This document shows positions 1-5,457 of a DNA stretch of 5,457 nt, in pieces. The translations under genes and the position numbers were made by a program. Below the pieces are notes generated by a model. It saw nothing but the letters and a program-made list of their open reading frames with translations. It was not told the DNA's origin and ran no database searches. Within the stretch, counting starts at the first letter, position 1. Every line of letters begins with the position of its first letter. The stretch is from Methylocapsa sp. Lineage in GTDB: Bacteria > Pseudomonadota > Alphaproteobacteria > Rhizobiales > Beijerinckiaceae. The stretch spans positions 1 through 5,457 of the forward strand of contig JAFMSB010000139.1 in assembly GCA_017353815.1 (NCBI GenBank), written 5' to 3'.

Positions 1-1
1 C

Positions 2-565
2 GGAATGGCTCCCTCTCAGCCCCCCGGCGCGCAAGTTGAATTGCAGACAGACGGAACACTGCCAAAAGGAAAAGGCCCACAAACAGGTCAACGACCAGAC
101 GGCGAAGCGTCAAAGCTAAGGGCGGATATCCTGCGCGTGCTCAATAACAAAGCTCAGATGCAAAATCTGCCGAAAATCGAAGTTGAGGAAACGGCAGAAG
201 GGATTCTTGTCAGTTTGACCGATAATGCCAATTTCTCAATGTTCGCCGTAGGCTCGGCAAAGCCAAATCCGCAAACGATTCAGGTCATTGAAAAAGTCGG
301 TCGGTTATTGAATTCCGGTTCCGGCCCCATTGTCATTCGCGGCCATACGGACAGCCGCCCCTACAAGTCGGGGGTCTACGACAATTGGCAATTGTCGATG
401 GCGCGTGCGCAAATGGCCCTCTACATGCTGATCCGCGCGGGGGTGAGCGAGAGACGGATCGAAAAAGTGGAAGGCTACGCCGATCGCCGCCTTAAGACGC
501 CGAACAATCCTTTGGGATCGGAAAACCGCAGGCTTGAAATACTGCTTGTGAAAGACAAAGCATGA
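2..565 (+). CDS. motB: Flagellar stator protein MotB, C-terminal part (5' end outside window)
   Basis: MotB anchors the MotA/MotB proton-driven stator to peptidoglycan in the periplasm. The reading frame is open from the first complete codon at position 2, so the N-terminal cytoplasmic tail, the single membrane helix with the proton-carrying Asp, and the plug lie upstream. Numbered from the Met codon at 5, residues 1-38 are a polar Pro/Gly/Gln-rich linker. Residues 65-183 form an OmpA/MotB-type domain with GHTDS (113-117), NWQLSMARA (127-135), GYAD (157-160) and NRRLEI (174-179). D116 and R134 sit where OmpA-family domains bind the diaminopimelate of murein. The Met at 5 is internal and should not be taken as the start. 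The stop overlaps the motC start in an ATGA, which suggests translational coupling. Family and gene are clear from the domain and the motC-fliK neighbours. Confidence 0.93.
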   Translation, partial: GMAPSQPPGAQVELQTDGTLPKGKGPQTGQRPDGEASKLRADILRVLNNKAQMQNLPKIEVEETAEGILVSLTDNANFSMFAVGSAKPNPQTIQVIEKVGRLLNSGSGPIVIRGHTDSRPYKSGVYDNWQLSMARAQMALYMLIRAGVSERRIEKVEGYADRRLKTPNNPLGSENRRLEILLVKDKA

Positions 566-1761
566 GCCGGCTGATGAGGTTTGCGCTCGGGCTCGCCTTT
601 TGGCTGGCCTTCACGAACCATGCAAGTTATGGGAGCACAAAGCAGCCGGAGGCTGGACAGCCCTTTGAGATCGTGCGCTCGATGGAGGCCCTCCAAGATC
701 AGATTGTCCTCGGAAATGCTGCAGCAAAAAGGACATTGCCACAGCTTATCAGGCAATTGGCCGAACGTCTGCTCGCGGTTAGCGCTGACGCATGGAGAGA
801 CCCGCGCAATGCGCGAGCGGCCATAATCTACACTTTGAGTGGAGGATCGCCTAGGGTCCTGCGAAAAGCGATTGAAATTGGGCTCAGTCCCGCGCTCGAT
901 CTGGAACTCATGCGCGGCATAGCCGCCTATGCGGGGGGCCGGCACGAGGAAGCAAGAAACATCTTGAGTCAGTTCGATGCCTTAGAATTCACGCCAGTGA
1001 TTGGCGGCCACATTGCGATGGCCCAGGCTGCTTTGGCTGCCGAGGAAAATCCAGGTCAGGCAATGAACCTGCTTGATAAAGCTCGCCTGATGATGCCTGG
1101 AACATTAATCGAAGATGCTGCCTTGCGCCGCGGGTTGATCCTTGCCGAGAAATTGCTCGACACCGGGAAATTTGAGGCGCTTGCGCGAGAATATATTTGG
1201 CGTTTTCCTAGATCCGATTATTTCGAAAGCTTTCGCCGCCAGTCATCTTCGGCAGTCACTCGCTTTATCCTCGACGGCGAGGCGGGCGATTTTGAACGAA
1301 TTGAGAAGCTCGTTGACCTTATTGATCCCGCGAACCAGTGCGGATTTTATCTGCAGACGGCCTATCAAGGCATCATTGACGGCAAGATCGCCGCCGCGCA
1401 TCGCGCAGCCATCAAGGGGAGAAAACTGGCTCGTGACGGAACTGTAGAGCAAGGGCGAGCAGCGCTCTACAACGCGGCTGCGTTAATTTTGATGGGAAAC
1501 ATTGAAACGGGCACGAACGAGCTTGCTTTAGCCAATACTGTGCAGCTGCCGCGCCAGGACGAAGACCTCAAAGAGCAAGTTGCATTGTTAATCAGCCAAA
1601 TTGGCGATCCTGCCGAAGACCCGTTTATCACGTCAAATCAGGTAGGGACAGCCGGGTCCCATGATGGCACTAGCGCTGCCGGCCAAGCGGCCGGGCTGAT
1701 CGATCTCGCTCAAAAAAAGCTCGCCCAGGCCGTTGACGTTATCCAAGGGAAAGATCCATGA
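562..1761 (+). CDS. motC: Periplasmic motility protein MotC
   Basis: This is a 399-residue protein, close in size to the roughly 430-residue MotC of Sinorhizobium. There, MotC is a periplasmic protein that acts with the periplasmic part of MotB and is needed for motor rotation. The N terminus looks like a Sec signal peptide: basic residues R3 and R6, a hydrophobic stretch at about 7-17, and a likely cleavage after SYG (22-24). The mature part is largely Ala/Leu-rich helix pairs resembling TPR/Sel1-like repeats (about 100-350), with one Cys (C260) and a C-terminal amphipathic helix (about 375-395). No catalytic motif is visible. The start is fixed by the ATGA overlap with motB. Shine-Dalgarno complementarity is weak, so translation probably depends on motB. 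The 3' end overlaps fliK in another ATGA. The assignment rests on order, size, secretion signal and overall sequence character rather than on a single motif. Confidence 0.87.
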   Translation: MSRLMRFALGLAFWLAFTNHASYGSTKQPEAGQPFEIVRSMEALQDQIVLGNAAAKRTLPQLIRQLAERLLAVSADAWRDPRNARAAIIYTLSGGSPRVLRKAIEIGLSPALDLELMRGIAAYAGGRHEEARNILSQFDALEFTPVIGGHIAMAQAALAAEENPGQAMNLLDKARLMMPGTLIEDAALRRGLILAEKLLDTGKFEALAREYIWRFPRSDYFESFRRQSSSAVTRFILDGEAGDFERIEKLVDLIDPANQCGFYLQTAYQGIIDGKIAAAHRAAIKGRKLARDGTVEQGRAALYNAAALILMGNIETGTNELALANTVQLPRQDEDLKEQVALLISQIGDPAEDPFITSNQVGTAGSHDGTSAAGQAAGLIDLAQKKLAQAVDVIQGKDP

Positions 1762-3551
1762 CCGGTATCCTGCCGTTCCCCAAACAAGGGTTGCCGGCAC
1801 CGGAACCGGCGGCTGCAGCCGGGGCACAAGGAGTGGGCGGCACGCGCGCCGCGCATGCAAAGGAGAGCCCGCGAGACAATTTCAGCGGCCATCTCGACGA
1901 AGCTGAGCGGCGAGACCGCGGGAGAGAAACATTGAATGGATGCACATGTAGCCCGGGGAGATCGGGAAGCAATGTTGCACGCCAAGAGTCAGAACAGCAA
2001 ACTCCCCCGGCTGACACAAAGGCAAAACCGCGACACCGCCTAGCTGGCCGTCTCGCCTTCCTGCACGATATCAAAGCCGCGATCAAAGGATCTCCTGCTG
2101 CAAATGAGCCTGTGCTCGCCCCGGATGCAGGGCGGCGAAGGCCAGCCCGGCAGGAAGCTCCACTTTCATTACAAGCTCTTGATCGCGGTATAGCGCTGGC
2201 AGGAGGGCAAACAACGGCGCCCACACCGGCTACCCCCCTCTCTTTTGACCAAGCTTTGCCGGAGCGGCCTCAACCGGCAAGCCTCAGCGAAACGGTTTTG
2301 CCCACTCTGGCCACGCCCGCTATCACCGCCCAACGGTCGTCCCTCGAGTCAATATCCCGCCCTGCGTTGAATAGCAGCAAGGCAAGCAGCGACGCTAAGA
2401 GCTTTATTCCGGCTATGCAAAGGAATACGGGCGAAGATGGCGGAGGCGGCTCTGCCAGCTTGGTGACGGCCAAACTTAAGTATGTTTATGCCGCCGGAGC
2501 CGCCGGGGCTTGCGATTCCGATGCTGCAACTGGCTCGGGCGCCAAGGTTGTGGCTTTCGATCTGACAAGGCACCTTCCGCCCGCAAAGATGCCGGACACA
2601 AAAGGCTCTGAAATTCTTGATTTCGCCTTCTCCCGCGAGTGGGATGGCGATTTTTCCGCGGAACAATTTCACCCTCCGGCTGCACACTTCAGATCAAGCC
2701 CCGATGCCGCAATGAGGCCTAGCCATTTGCTTGCCGGGGCCTGGGCCGGGCCGACTCGAGCCGAAAATTCCGCGCCGACAACGCCTGCAGCAAGATCTGG
2801 CCGAGAAGAGACGAACGATCTCGCTCCCCCTAATAGAGTCTCACATGCGGGCCGAGACTCGGCGCCCTCGAGCGCGCCTCCATATGAGCCTGGGCGGCCC
2901 CAGGCACAGCATCCTAAATATTCCCCGGCGCGAGACCTTGCCGGACAAGGGCCGGAGCGCACACCCGCCCATGTCCCTGCTGCTAGCTCCGGTGGAGAGC
3001 AGGGCCAAACAGTCCTCGCCATTTCGGGGCCGCCCGCTCGCCAAATTGCCGCATCGACCTTGGCTTCCGATGTCGCAGGCAATGCTGCAGGCGCCGGGGC
3101 CGGACCTCTGCCCAATTCAAGCTCACCGCCCACTTTGAATGGCGTGCCGGTGCAAATCCTGCGTCTCCAGCTCGATCCTGAAAATCTTGGCAACGTAACT
3201 GTCAAGATGCGGCTCGCCGGAGCAAAACTCGATCTTCACATAGAGGCTGAAAAGCCAGAAACGGCGCGCCTGATCGGAACGGACAAAGAGTTTCTCGCGG
3301 CCAGGCTGCGGTCGGAGGGTTACGCGATCGACTCAATAACTATAGCTTCACCGCCGCCTGGCTCACTTCCGGGAATATGCGGAGGCGCCAGCACAAAGGA
3401 GAATTTCCCAGGGTACCATGATGGAGGTGCAAATGCGCACGGCCAGCATTCGATGGCCGAAGACAATCCTAGGCCGCATCCTGAGGAGACGGGTGGCGAT
3501 GGCAATGATTTTGCTGACATTCGCATTGCCGCTGACGAGCTCATATTATGA
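1758..3551 (+). CDS. fliK: Flagellar hook-length control protein FliK (formerly MotD)
   Basis: FliK is exported through the flagellar type III apparatus, measures the growing hook, and triggers FlhB to switch from hook to filament substrates. The 597-residue product has a long Pro/Ala/Gly/Ser-rich segment (about 1-455) that looks disordered, as expected for the ruler part. A compact Flg_hook-type domain follows at about 460-532, with the signature LDPENLGNV (472-480), the strand VKMRL, and the closing SEGYAIDSITI (519-529). The tail (about 535-597) is polar and acidic, and its DNA also encodes the start of the next gene. Start ATG 1758 overlaps the motC stop (ATGA) and has AAGGGA at 1745-1750, 7 bases upstream. 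In Sinorhizobium the equivalent gene was first called motD and later reassigned as fliK. The N-terminal 450 residues carry little recognisable identity, so the call depends on the C-terminal domain and gene order. Confidence 0.9.
   Translation: MTGILPFPKQGLPAPEPAAAAGAQGVGGTRAAHAKESPRDNFSGHLDEAERRDRGRETLNGCTCSPGRSGSNVARQESEQQTPPADTKAKPRHRLAGRLAFLHDIKAAIKGSPAANEPVLAPDAGRRRPARQEAPLSLQALDRGIALAGGQTTAPTPATPLSFDQALPERPQPASLSETVLPTLATPAITAQRSSLESISRPALNSSKASSDAKSFIPAMQRNTGEDGGGGSASLVTAKLKYVYAAGAAGACDSDAATGSGAKVVAFDLTRHLPPAKMPDTKGSEILDFAFSREWDGDFSAEQFHPPAAHFRSSPDAAMRPSHLLAGAWAGPTRAENSAPTTPAARSGREETNDLAPPNRVSHAGRDSAPSSAPPYEPGRPQAQHPKYSPARDLAGQGPERTPAHVPAASSGGEQGQTVLAISGPPARQIAASTLASDVAGNAAGAGAGPLPNSSSPPTLNGVPVQILRLQLDPENLGNVTVKMRLAGAKLDLHIEAEKPETARLIGTDKEFLAARLRSEGYAIDSITIASPPPGSLPGICGGASTKENFPGYHDGGANAHGQHSMAEDNPRPHPEETGGDGNDFADIRIAADELIL
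3423..3427 (+). promoter_or_regulatory. Ribosome binding site deciding the start of the transglycosylase gene
   Basis: GGAGG lies 5 bases before ATG 3433, inside the fliK reading frame. It is a much better site than the AAAGGAG at 3395-3401, which is 16 bases from ATG 3418. This favours the 3433 start, but ATG 3418 is not excluded. Confidence 0.55.
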
Positions 3552-4080
3552 TGCCCGCGCTGCTGCAGTTGGTGTGAAGGCGAATATCTGTGAGCGCGAA
3601 ATGAGCGCAGCCGCAAAACGCTACGGCGTTCCCCTCGCAATTCTCTACGCGGTCGGACTGACAGAGACCGGGCGCCGTGGTTCTCTCCAGCCTTTCGCCC
3701 TCAATATCGAGGGACCTTCGTTTTTCGCAGCCTCTTCGAGCGAGGCTTTGCGGCGCTTCTATGAGGCGAAACAGCATGGCGCGCGGCTGATCGATGTAGG
3801 CTGCATGCAGCTCGATTATTTTTTCCATGGAAGGCGCTTTCCATCGGTGGAGACCATGTTGGACCCGCACGAGAATGTCGATTATGCGGCTCGCTTTCTT
3901 AGCAAGCTGAGAAGCAAGGAAGGCAGCTGGACGTTGGCAGCGGCGCGCTATCACGCGGGGCCCAAAAACGATCCGGCGCAAAAGGAGTACGTGTGCCGCG
4001 TCATCACAAATATGATCGCGTCCGGCTTCGGAGAGTGGACACCAAACGCTCGCGTGTTTTGCGGCGAAGCGGCGCGCTGA
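3433..4080 (+). CDS. Secreted lytic transglycosylase-like (SLT-fold) protein of the flagellar operon
   Basis: The protein has 215 residues from ATG 3433. I prefer this start because GGAGG (3423-3427) lies 5 bases upstream. ATG 3418, ATG 3421 and GTG 3493 are alternatives in the same frame. A basic N region, a hydrophobic stretch (AMAMILLTFALPL, about 22-34) and ARAAA (41-45) make a signal peptide, so the product should act in the periplasm. The mature part resembles a short goose-lysozyme/SLT domain: E78 in LTET is the likely catalytic Glu, followed by GCMQL (123-127, usually G-L-M-Q) and AAARYHAGP (169-177, usually AL-AYNAGP). Four Cys (53, 124, 188, 210) could form two disulfides. It would cleave murein glycan strands, probably so that the rod can pass, a job done by the FlgJ muramidase domain or SltF in other bacteria. 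That role is inferred from context. Its first 119 bases overlap fliK in another frame. Confidence 0.8.
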   Translation: MRTASIRWPKTILGRILRRRVAMAMILLTFALPLTSSYYDARAAAVGVKANICEREMSAAAKRYGVPLAILYAVGLTETGRRGSLQPFALNIEGPSFFAASSSEALRRFYEAKQHGARLIDVGCMQLDYFFHGRRFPSVETMLDPHENVDYAARFLSKLRSKEGSWTLAAARYHAGPKNDPAQKEYVCRVITNMIASGFGEWTPNARVFCGEAAR

Positions 4081-4137
4081 ACGGGCTGCCTGGCGGTACA
4101 TTTTGAGAGCCGCCGCGGGAGAAATACAACTTTTACG

Positions 4138-4176
4138 TTAATTTTTTGTTGACTTTTAACCCCAGGTTGTTAATTT
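4138..4176 (+). promoter_or_regulatory. Probable rem promoter with CtrA-like box and dyad
   Basis: The 121-base gap before rem is AT-rich compared with its surroundings. A sigma70-like pair is visible: TTGACT (4149-4154), a 16-base spacer, and TAATTT (4171-4176, a weak -10). TTAA-N7-TTGAC at 4138-4153 differs at one base from the CtrA consensus TTAA-N7-TTAAC and covers the -35. An inverted repeat TTAAC-N8-GTTAA (4156-4173) fills the spacer and would be a good operator position. The parts are read directly from the sequence; promoter activity and the identity of any binding protein are inference. Confidence 0.5.
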
Positions 4177-4190
4177 GGGGAAATGAATTT

Positions 4191-4195
4191 AGGAG
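4191..4195 (+). promoter_or_regulatory. Ribosome binding site of rem
   Basis: AGGAG lies 6 bases ahead of ATG 4202. It supports that start and independent, uncoupled translation of rem, unlike motC and fliK, which start inside the preceding stop codons. Confidence 0.75.
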
Positions 4196-4201
4196 ATTTC
4201 A

Positions 4202-4885
4202 ATGTTGATAATTATTGACGAAAGAGAAATCGTGACGTCCGGCTATACTAGCCGGTTTGGCAGCGAGGGCGTTGCTTCCGCCGGTTTTTATCCGCTTGAA
4301 TTTAAGGAGTGGGTGACGGCTGCGGCCGATTCAGACCTCGGCGCAATCGAGGCATTCCTTCTTGGAGATTGCCGGGATCGGCAGCTCTACCCGAAGATGA
4401 TCAAAGAGCGCACACGGGCACCTGTGATCGCCATGAATGAGGCGCCTTCACTGGAACAAACGCTCGAACTCTTTGCGGCCGGTGTCGACGACGTCGTGCG
4501 CAAGCCCATACATGTCCGTGAAATTCTCGCCAGGGTTGGCGCAATCCGGCGCCGTTCTGAGCATGACCAAATTTGTGCCACCGTCGGGGACTTGCGGTTT
4601 TTTTTTGATGGCCGGGACCCGCAGCTCAGGGGCGAGGAGCTGCCGCTCCCGAGGCGTGAGCGCCGTATCCTTGAGTATCTGGTGAAGAACCGCGGGCGCC
4701 GTGTCAGTAAAGCACAGATATTTAACTCAATCTATGGCATTTTCGACGAGCATGTCGAGGAGAACGTGGTCGAGAGCCACATCAGCAAACTTAGGAAGAA
4801 GCTGCGCCGCAGCCTTGGCTACGACCCCATAAATTCAGTCCGTTATCTCGGATACCGTTTGGACGAGCCTATCGGCGGGCACTAA
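4202..4885 (+). CDS. rem: OmpR-like flagellar transcriptional activator Rem/FtcR
   Basis: This 227-residue regulator corresponds to Rem of Sinorhizobium and FtcR of Brucella, activators of flagellar and motility genes encoded inside the flagellar cluster. The N-terminal receiver-like domain (1-118) keeps the acidic pair D6-E7 and the K101-P102 pair. At the end of the third strand (AFLLG, 51-55), where the phosphoacceptor Asp normally stands, there is G55; D56 is next to it but off register. The C-terminal winged helix (about 128-221) is complete: [13 protein letters not shown] (148-160), RRVSKAQIF (166-174), recognition helix around [15 protein letters not shown] (187-201) and wing RYLGYRL (214-220). 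The long run [20 protein letters not shown] is very typical of this family. It probably has its own promoter and may work without phosphorylation. A run of nine T (4598-4606) encodes F133-F135 in the linker. Symbol ftcR would be equally valid. Confidence 0.92.
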   Translation: MLIIIDEREIVTSGYTSRFGSEGVASAGFYPLEFKEWVTAAADSDLGAIEAFLLGDCRDRQLYPKMIKERTRAPVIAMNEAPSLEQTLELFAAGVDDVVRKPIHVREILARVGAIRRRSEHDQICATVGDLRFFFDGRDPQLRGEELPLPRRERRILEYLVKNRGRRVSKAQIFNSIYGIFDEHVEENVVESHISKLRKKLRRSLGYDPINSVRYLGYRLDEPIGGH

Positions 4886-5189
4886 AGCGCTCCGCGGGCG
4901 CCATGTTGGCGGCCGATGCAGTGAAACCTGCCCGAAAAACCTTGCTCCGCATTAGAGGTTGGCGCAATTGTGTGCGCCAACGTCTCCAAAATCGCCGGTT
5001 GAATTATCCCCTTGTAACTTCCCTTTACCGGAAATATCCGAAGGCGGAGGTGCGGAGGCGGGCGGGCGCCCGTCCATCCCCAGGGTCTTTAAGCCCGGCT
5101 CCGAGCCAGGCACCCAACCTGCCGCTCAAACGATCCCGAATAGCCGCCAGGGCCGCGAGGCTAGCCCGATTAGGTAACGACGGGCCGTC
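4886..5189. other. Gene-free stretch between rem and the IS110 remnant
   Basis: I find no convincing coding sequence in these 304 bases. The short open frames here lack homology signals and good ribosome sites. The stretch holds the 9-bp hairpin (4958-4981); a bulged hairpin CCTT-tac-CGGA / TCCG-AAGG at 5022-5044; a G-rich imperfect repeat of GCGGAGG (about 5044-5060) running into the palindrome CGGGCGCCCG (5063-5072); and the palindrome GGCTAGCC (5159-5166). The part nearest the transposase may be the non-coding left end of the IS110 element, which in this family can encode the structured bridge RNA. Where flagellar DNA ends and the element begins cannot be decided from this sequence alone. 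Confidence 0.5.
4958..4981. terminator. Perfect 9-bp inverted repeat downstream of rem, possible terminator
   Basis: GTTGGCGCA (4958-4966) pairs perfectly with TGCGCCAAC (4973-4981) around a 6-base loop, 72 bases after the rem stop. The stem is strong and well placed to end the rem transcript. There is no T-run on either side, so it is not a classical intrinsic terminator; it could be a Rho-assisted end, a 3' RNA-stabilising hairpin or a protein site. Confidence 0.4.
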
Positions 5190-5457
5190 ATGGAGAGGAT
5201 CACCGTTGGTATCGGCGTGTCGAGAGACCAGCTCAATGTTGTCGTACATCCGAGGGAGAGTTCATGGCTGGCCGCGATGCGGCCGGCCTTCAGCCGCCGT
5301 GTGCGATTGCAGGCGATCAGCCCCGAGATCGCCGCGCTCACACCGGCCGCCCTTGCCGTTGCGGCCGCCAATCCTGCGCAGATGTGTGCCTTCGCCAAGT
5401 CGCTCGGGCCAAGCTCGCCAGGACAGATCCGGCCGATGCCCGCGCTATCGCGCATTT
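5190..5457 (+). pseudogene. IS110-family (DEDD) transposase, decayed 5' part, continues beyond window
   Basis: IS110-family transposases are DEDD recombinases with an N-terminal RuvC-like domain. From ATG 5190 the product begins MERITVGIGVSRDQLNV, matching the family start (usually ITVGIDVSKD), but the first catalytic Asp is Gly. Homology then changes frame. EGEFMAGRDAAGLQ is read from 5252 in the +2 frame. AISPEIAALTP through the NPAQMCAFAKSLG segment (ending about 5408) returns to the first frame. KLARTDPADARAIAH (5411-5455), with the family T-D-x-x-D-A motif, is again in the +2 frame. The segment that should hold the catalytic Glu (LEATGG-like) is missing between AISPEI and AALTP. At least three frame changes, one internal deletion and the lost Asp make this a dead copy. 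An unbroken reading of the first frame exists to the window end but is not a functional transposase. The 3' part lies outside the window. Confidence 0.85.

Noticed and set aside
5..7. ATG at 5 as the motB start
   Set aside because: The frame is open upstream to the window edge, and a protein starting here would lack the membrane helix and proton-channel Asp that define MotB; it is an internal Met.
475..945. 156-codon open frame on the - strand over the motB/motC junction
   Set aside because: It lies opposite the conserved OmpA-like domain end of MotB and the start of MotC; no motif or neighbour supports it.
1739..2224. 161-codon open frame on the - strand over the motC/fliK junction
   Set aside because: It spans two overlapping sense genes, is Arg/Ala/Ser-rich as expected for a shadow frame, and has no domain signal.
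2669..3205. 178-codon open frame on the - strand opposite fliK
   Set aside because: Long antisense frames are expected opposite GC-rich, Pro/Ala-rich coding DNA; the composition is low-complexity and no family is recognised.
3541..4101. 186-codon open frame on the - strand opposite the transglycosylase gene
   Set aside because: It is the antisense shadow of a gene with clear SLT motifs; its product shows no recognisable motif and it has no independent context.
4092..4114. GGCGG / CCGCC stem after the transglycosylase stop, considered as a terminator
   Set aside because: Only five pairs with an 11-12 base loop and no following T-run; too weak to call.
4959..5177. 72-codon + strand frame between rem and the transposase
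   Set aside because: Its start lies within the perfect hairpin, there is no ribosome binding site, and the product is low-complexity Pro/Gly/Ser without homology signal.
5126..5455. 109-codon - strand frame opposite the transposase remnant
   Set aside because: The + strand carries recognisable IS110 motifs through this whole stretch, so this is a shadow frame.

Overview
This window is the middle of an alphaproteobacterial (Hyphomicrobiales/Rhizobiales-type) flagellar gene cluster, followed by the decayed start of an IS110-family insertion sequence. The organism assignment rests on the gene set and order. MotB, MotC, FliK (the former 'MotD'), a small periplasmic lytic transglycosylase-like protein and the OmpR-like flagellar activator Rem/FtcR in this order are typical of Sinorhizobium/Agrobacterium/Brucella-type clusters. 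I cannot name the genus from the sequence. The GC-rich coding bias fits this group. All genes are on the + strand.

Positions 1-565 hold the 3' part of motB (stator, OmpA-like peptidoglycan-binding domain). It overlaps motC (562-1761, periplasmic motility protein) by 4 bases (ATGA). motC overlaps fliK (1758-3551, hook-length control, C-terminal Flg_hook domain) in the same way. The tail of fliK overlaps, in another frame, the start of a secreted SLT-fold lytic transglycosylase-like gene (about 3433-4080). These four genes look like one translationally coupled transcription unit.

An AT-rich 121-base gap (4081-4201) carries a plausible promoter, a near-consensus CtrA-type box and a dyad ahead of rem/ftcR (4202-4885). 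Rem therefore probably has its own transcriptional input. It has a receiver-like domain that lacks the usual phosphoacceptor Asp and a complete OmpR-type winged helix. A T9 homopolymer lies in the linker between the two.

Positions 4886-5189 contain no convincing gene. They hold a perfect 9-bp inverted repeat just after rem and several smaller hairpins closer to the transposase. From 5190 to the window end is a broken IS110-family (DEDD) transposase: its homology switches between two frames three times, the first catalytic Asp is Gly, and the segment with the catalytic Glu is missing. In related clusters flgE and other flagellar genes follow rem, so the element marks either an insertion in the cluster or its edge.

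Functionally, MotB anchors the stator to peptidoglycan and MotC works with its periplasmic part. FliK sets hook length and the switch in export specificity. The transglycosylase probably opens the murein for flagellar assembly, and Rem activates flagellar and chemotaxis transcription. I see no clearly new system. The points most worth following up are the rem promoter dyad, the T9 tract in rem, the dual-coding fliK/transglycosylase junction, and possible remnants of an IS110 left end.
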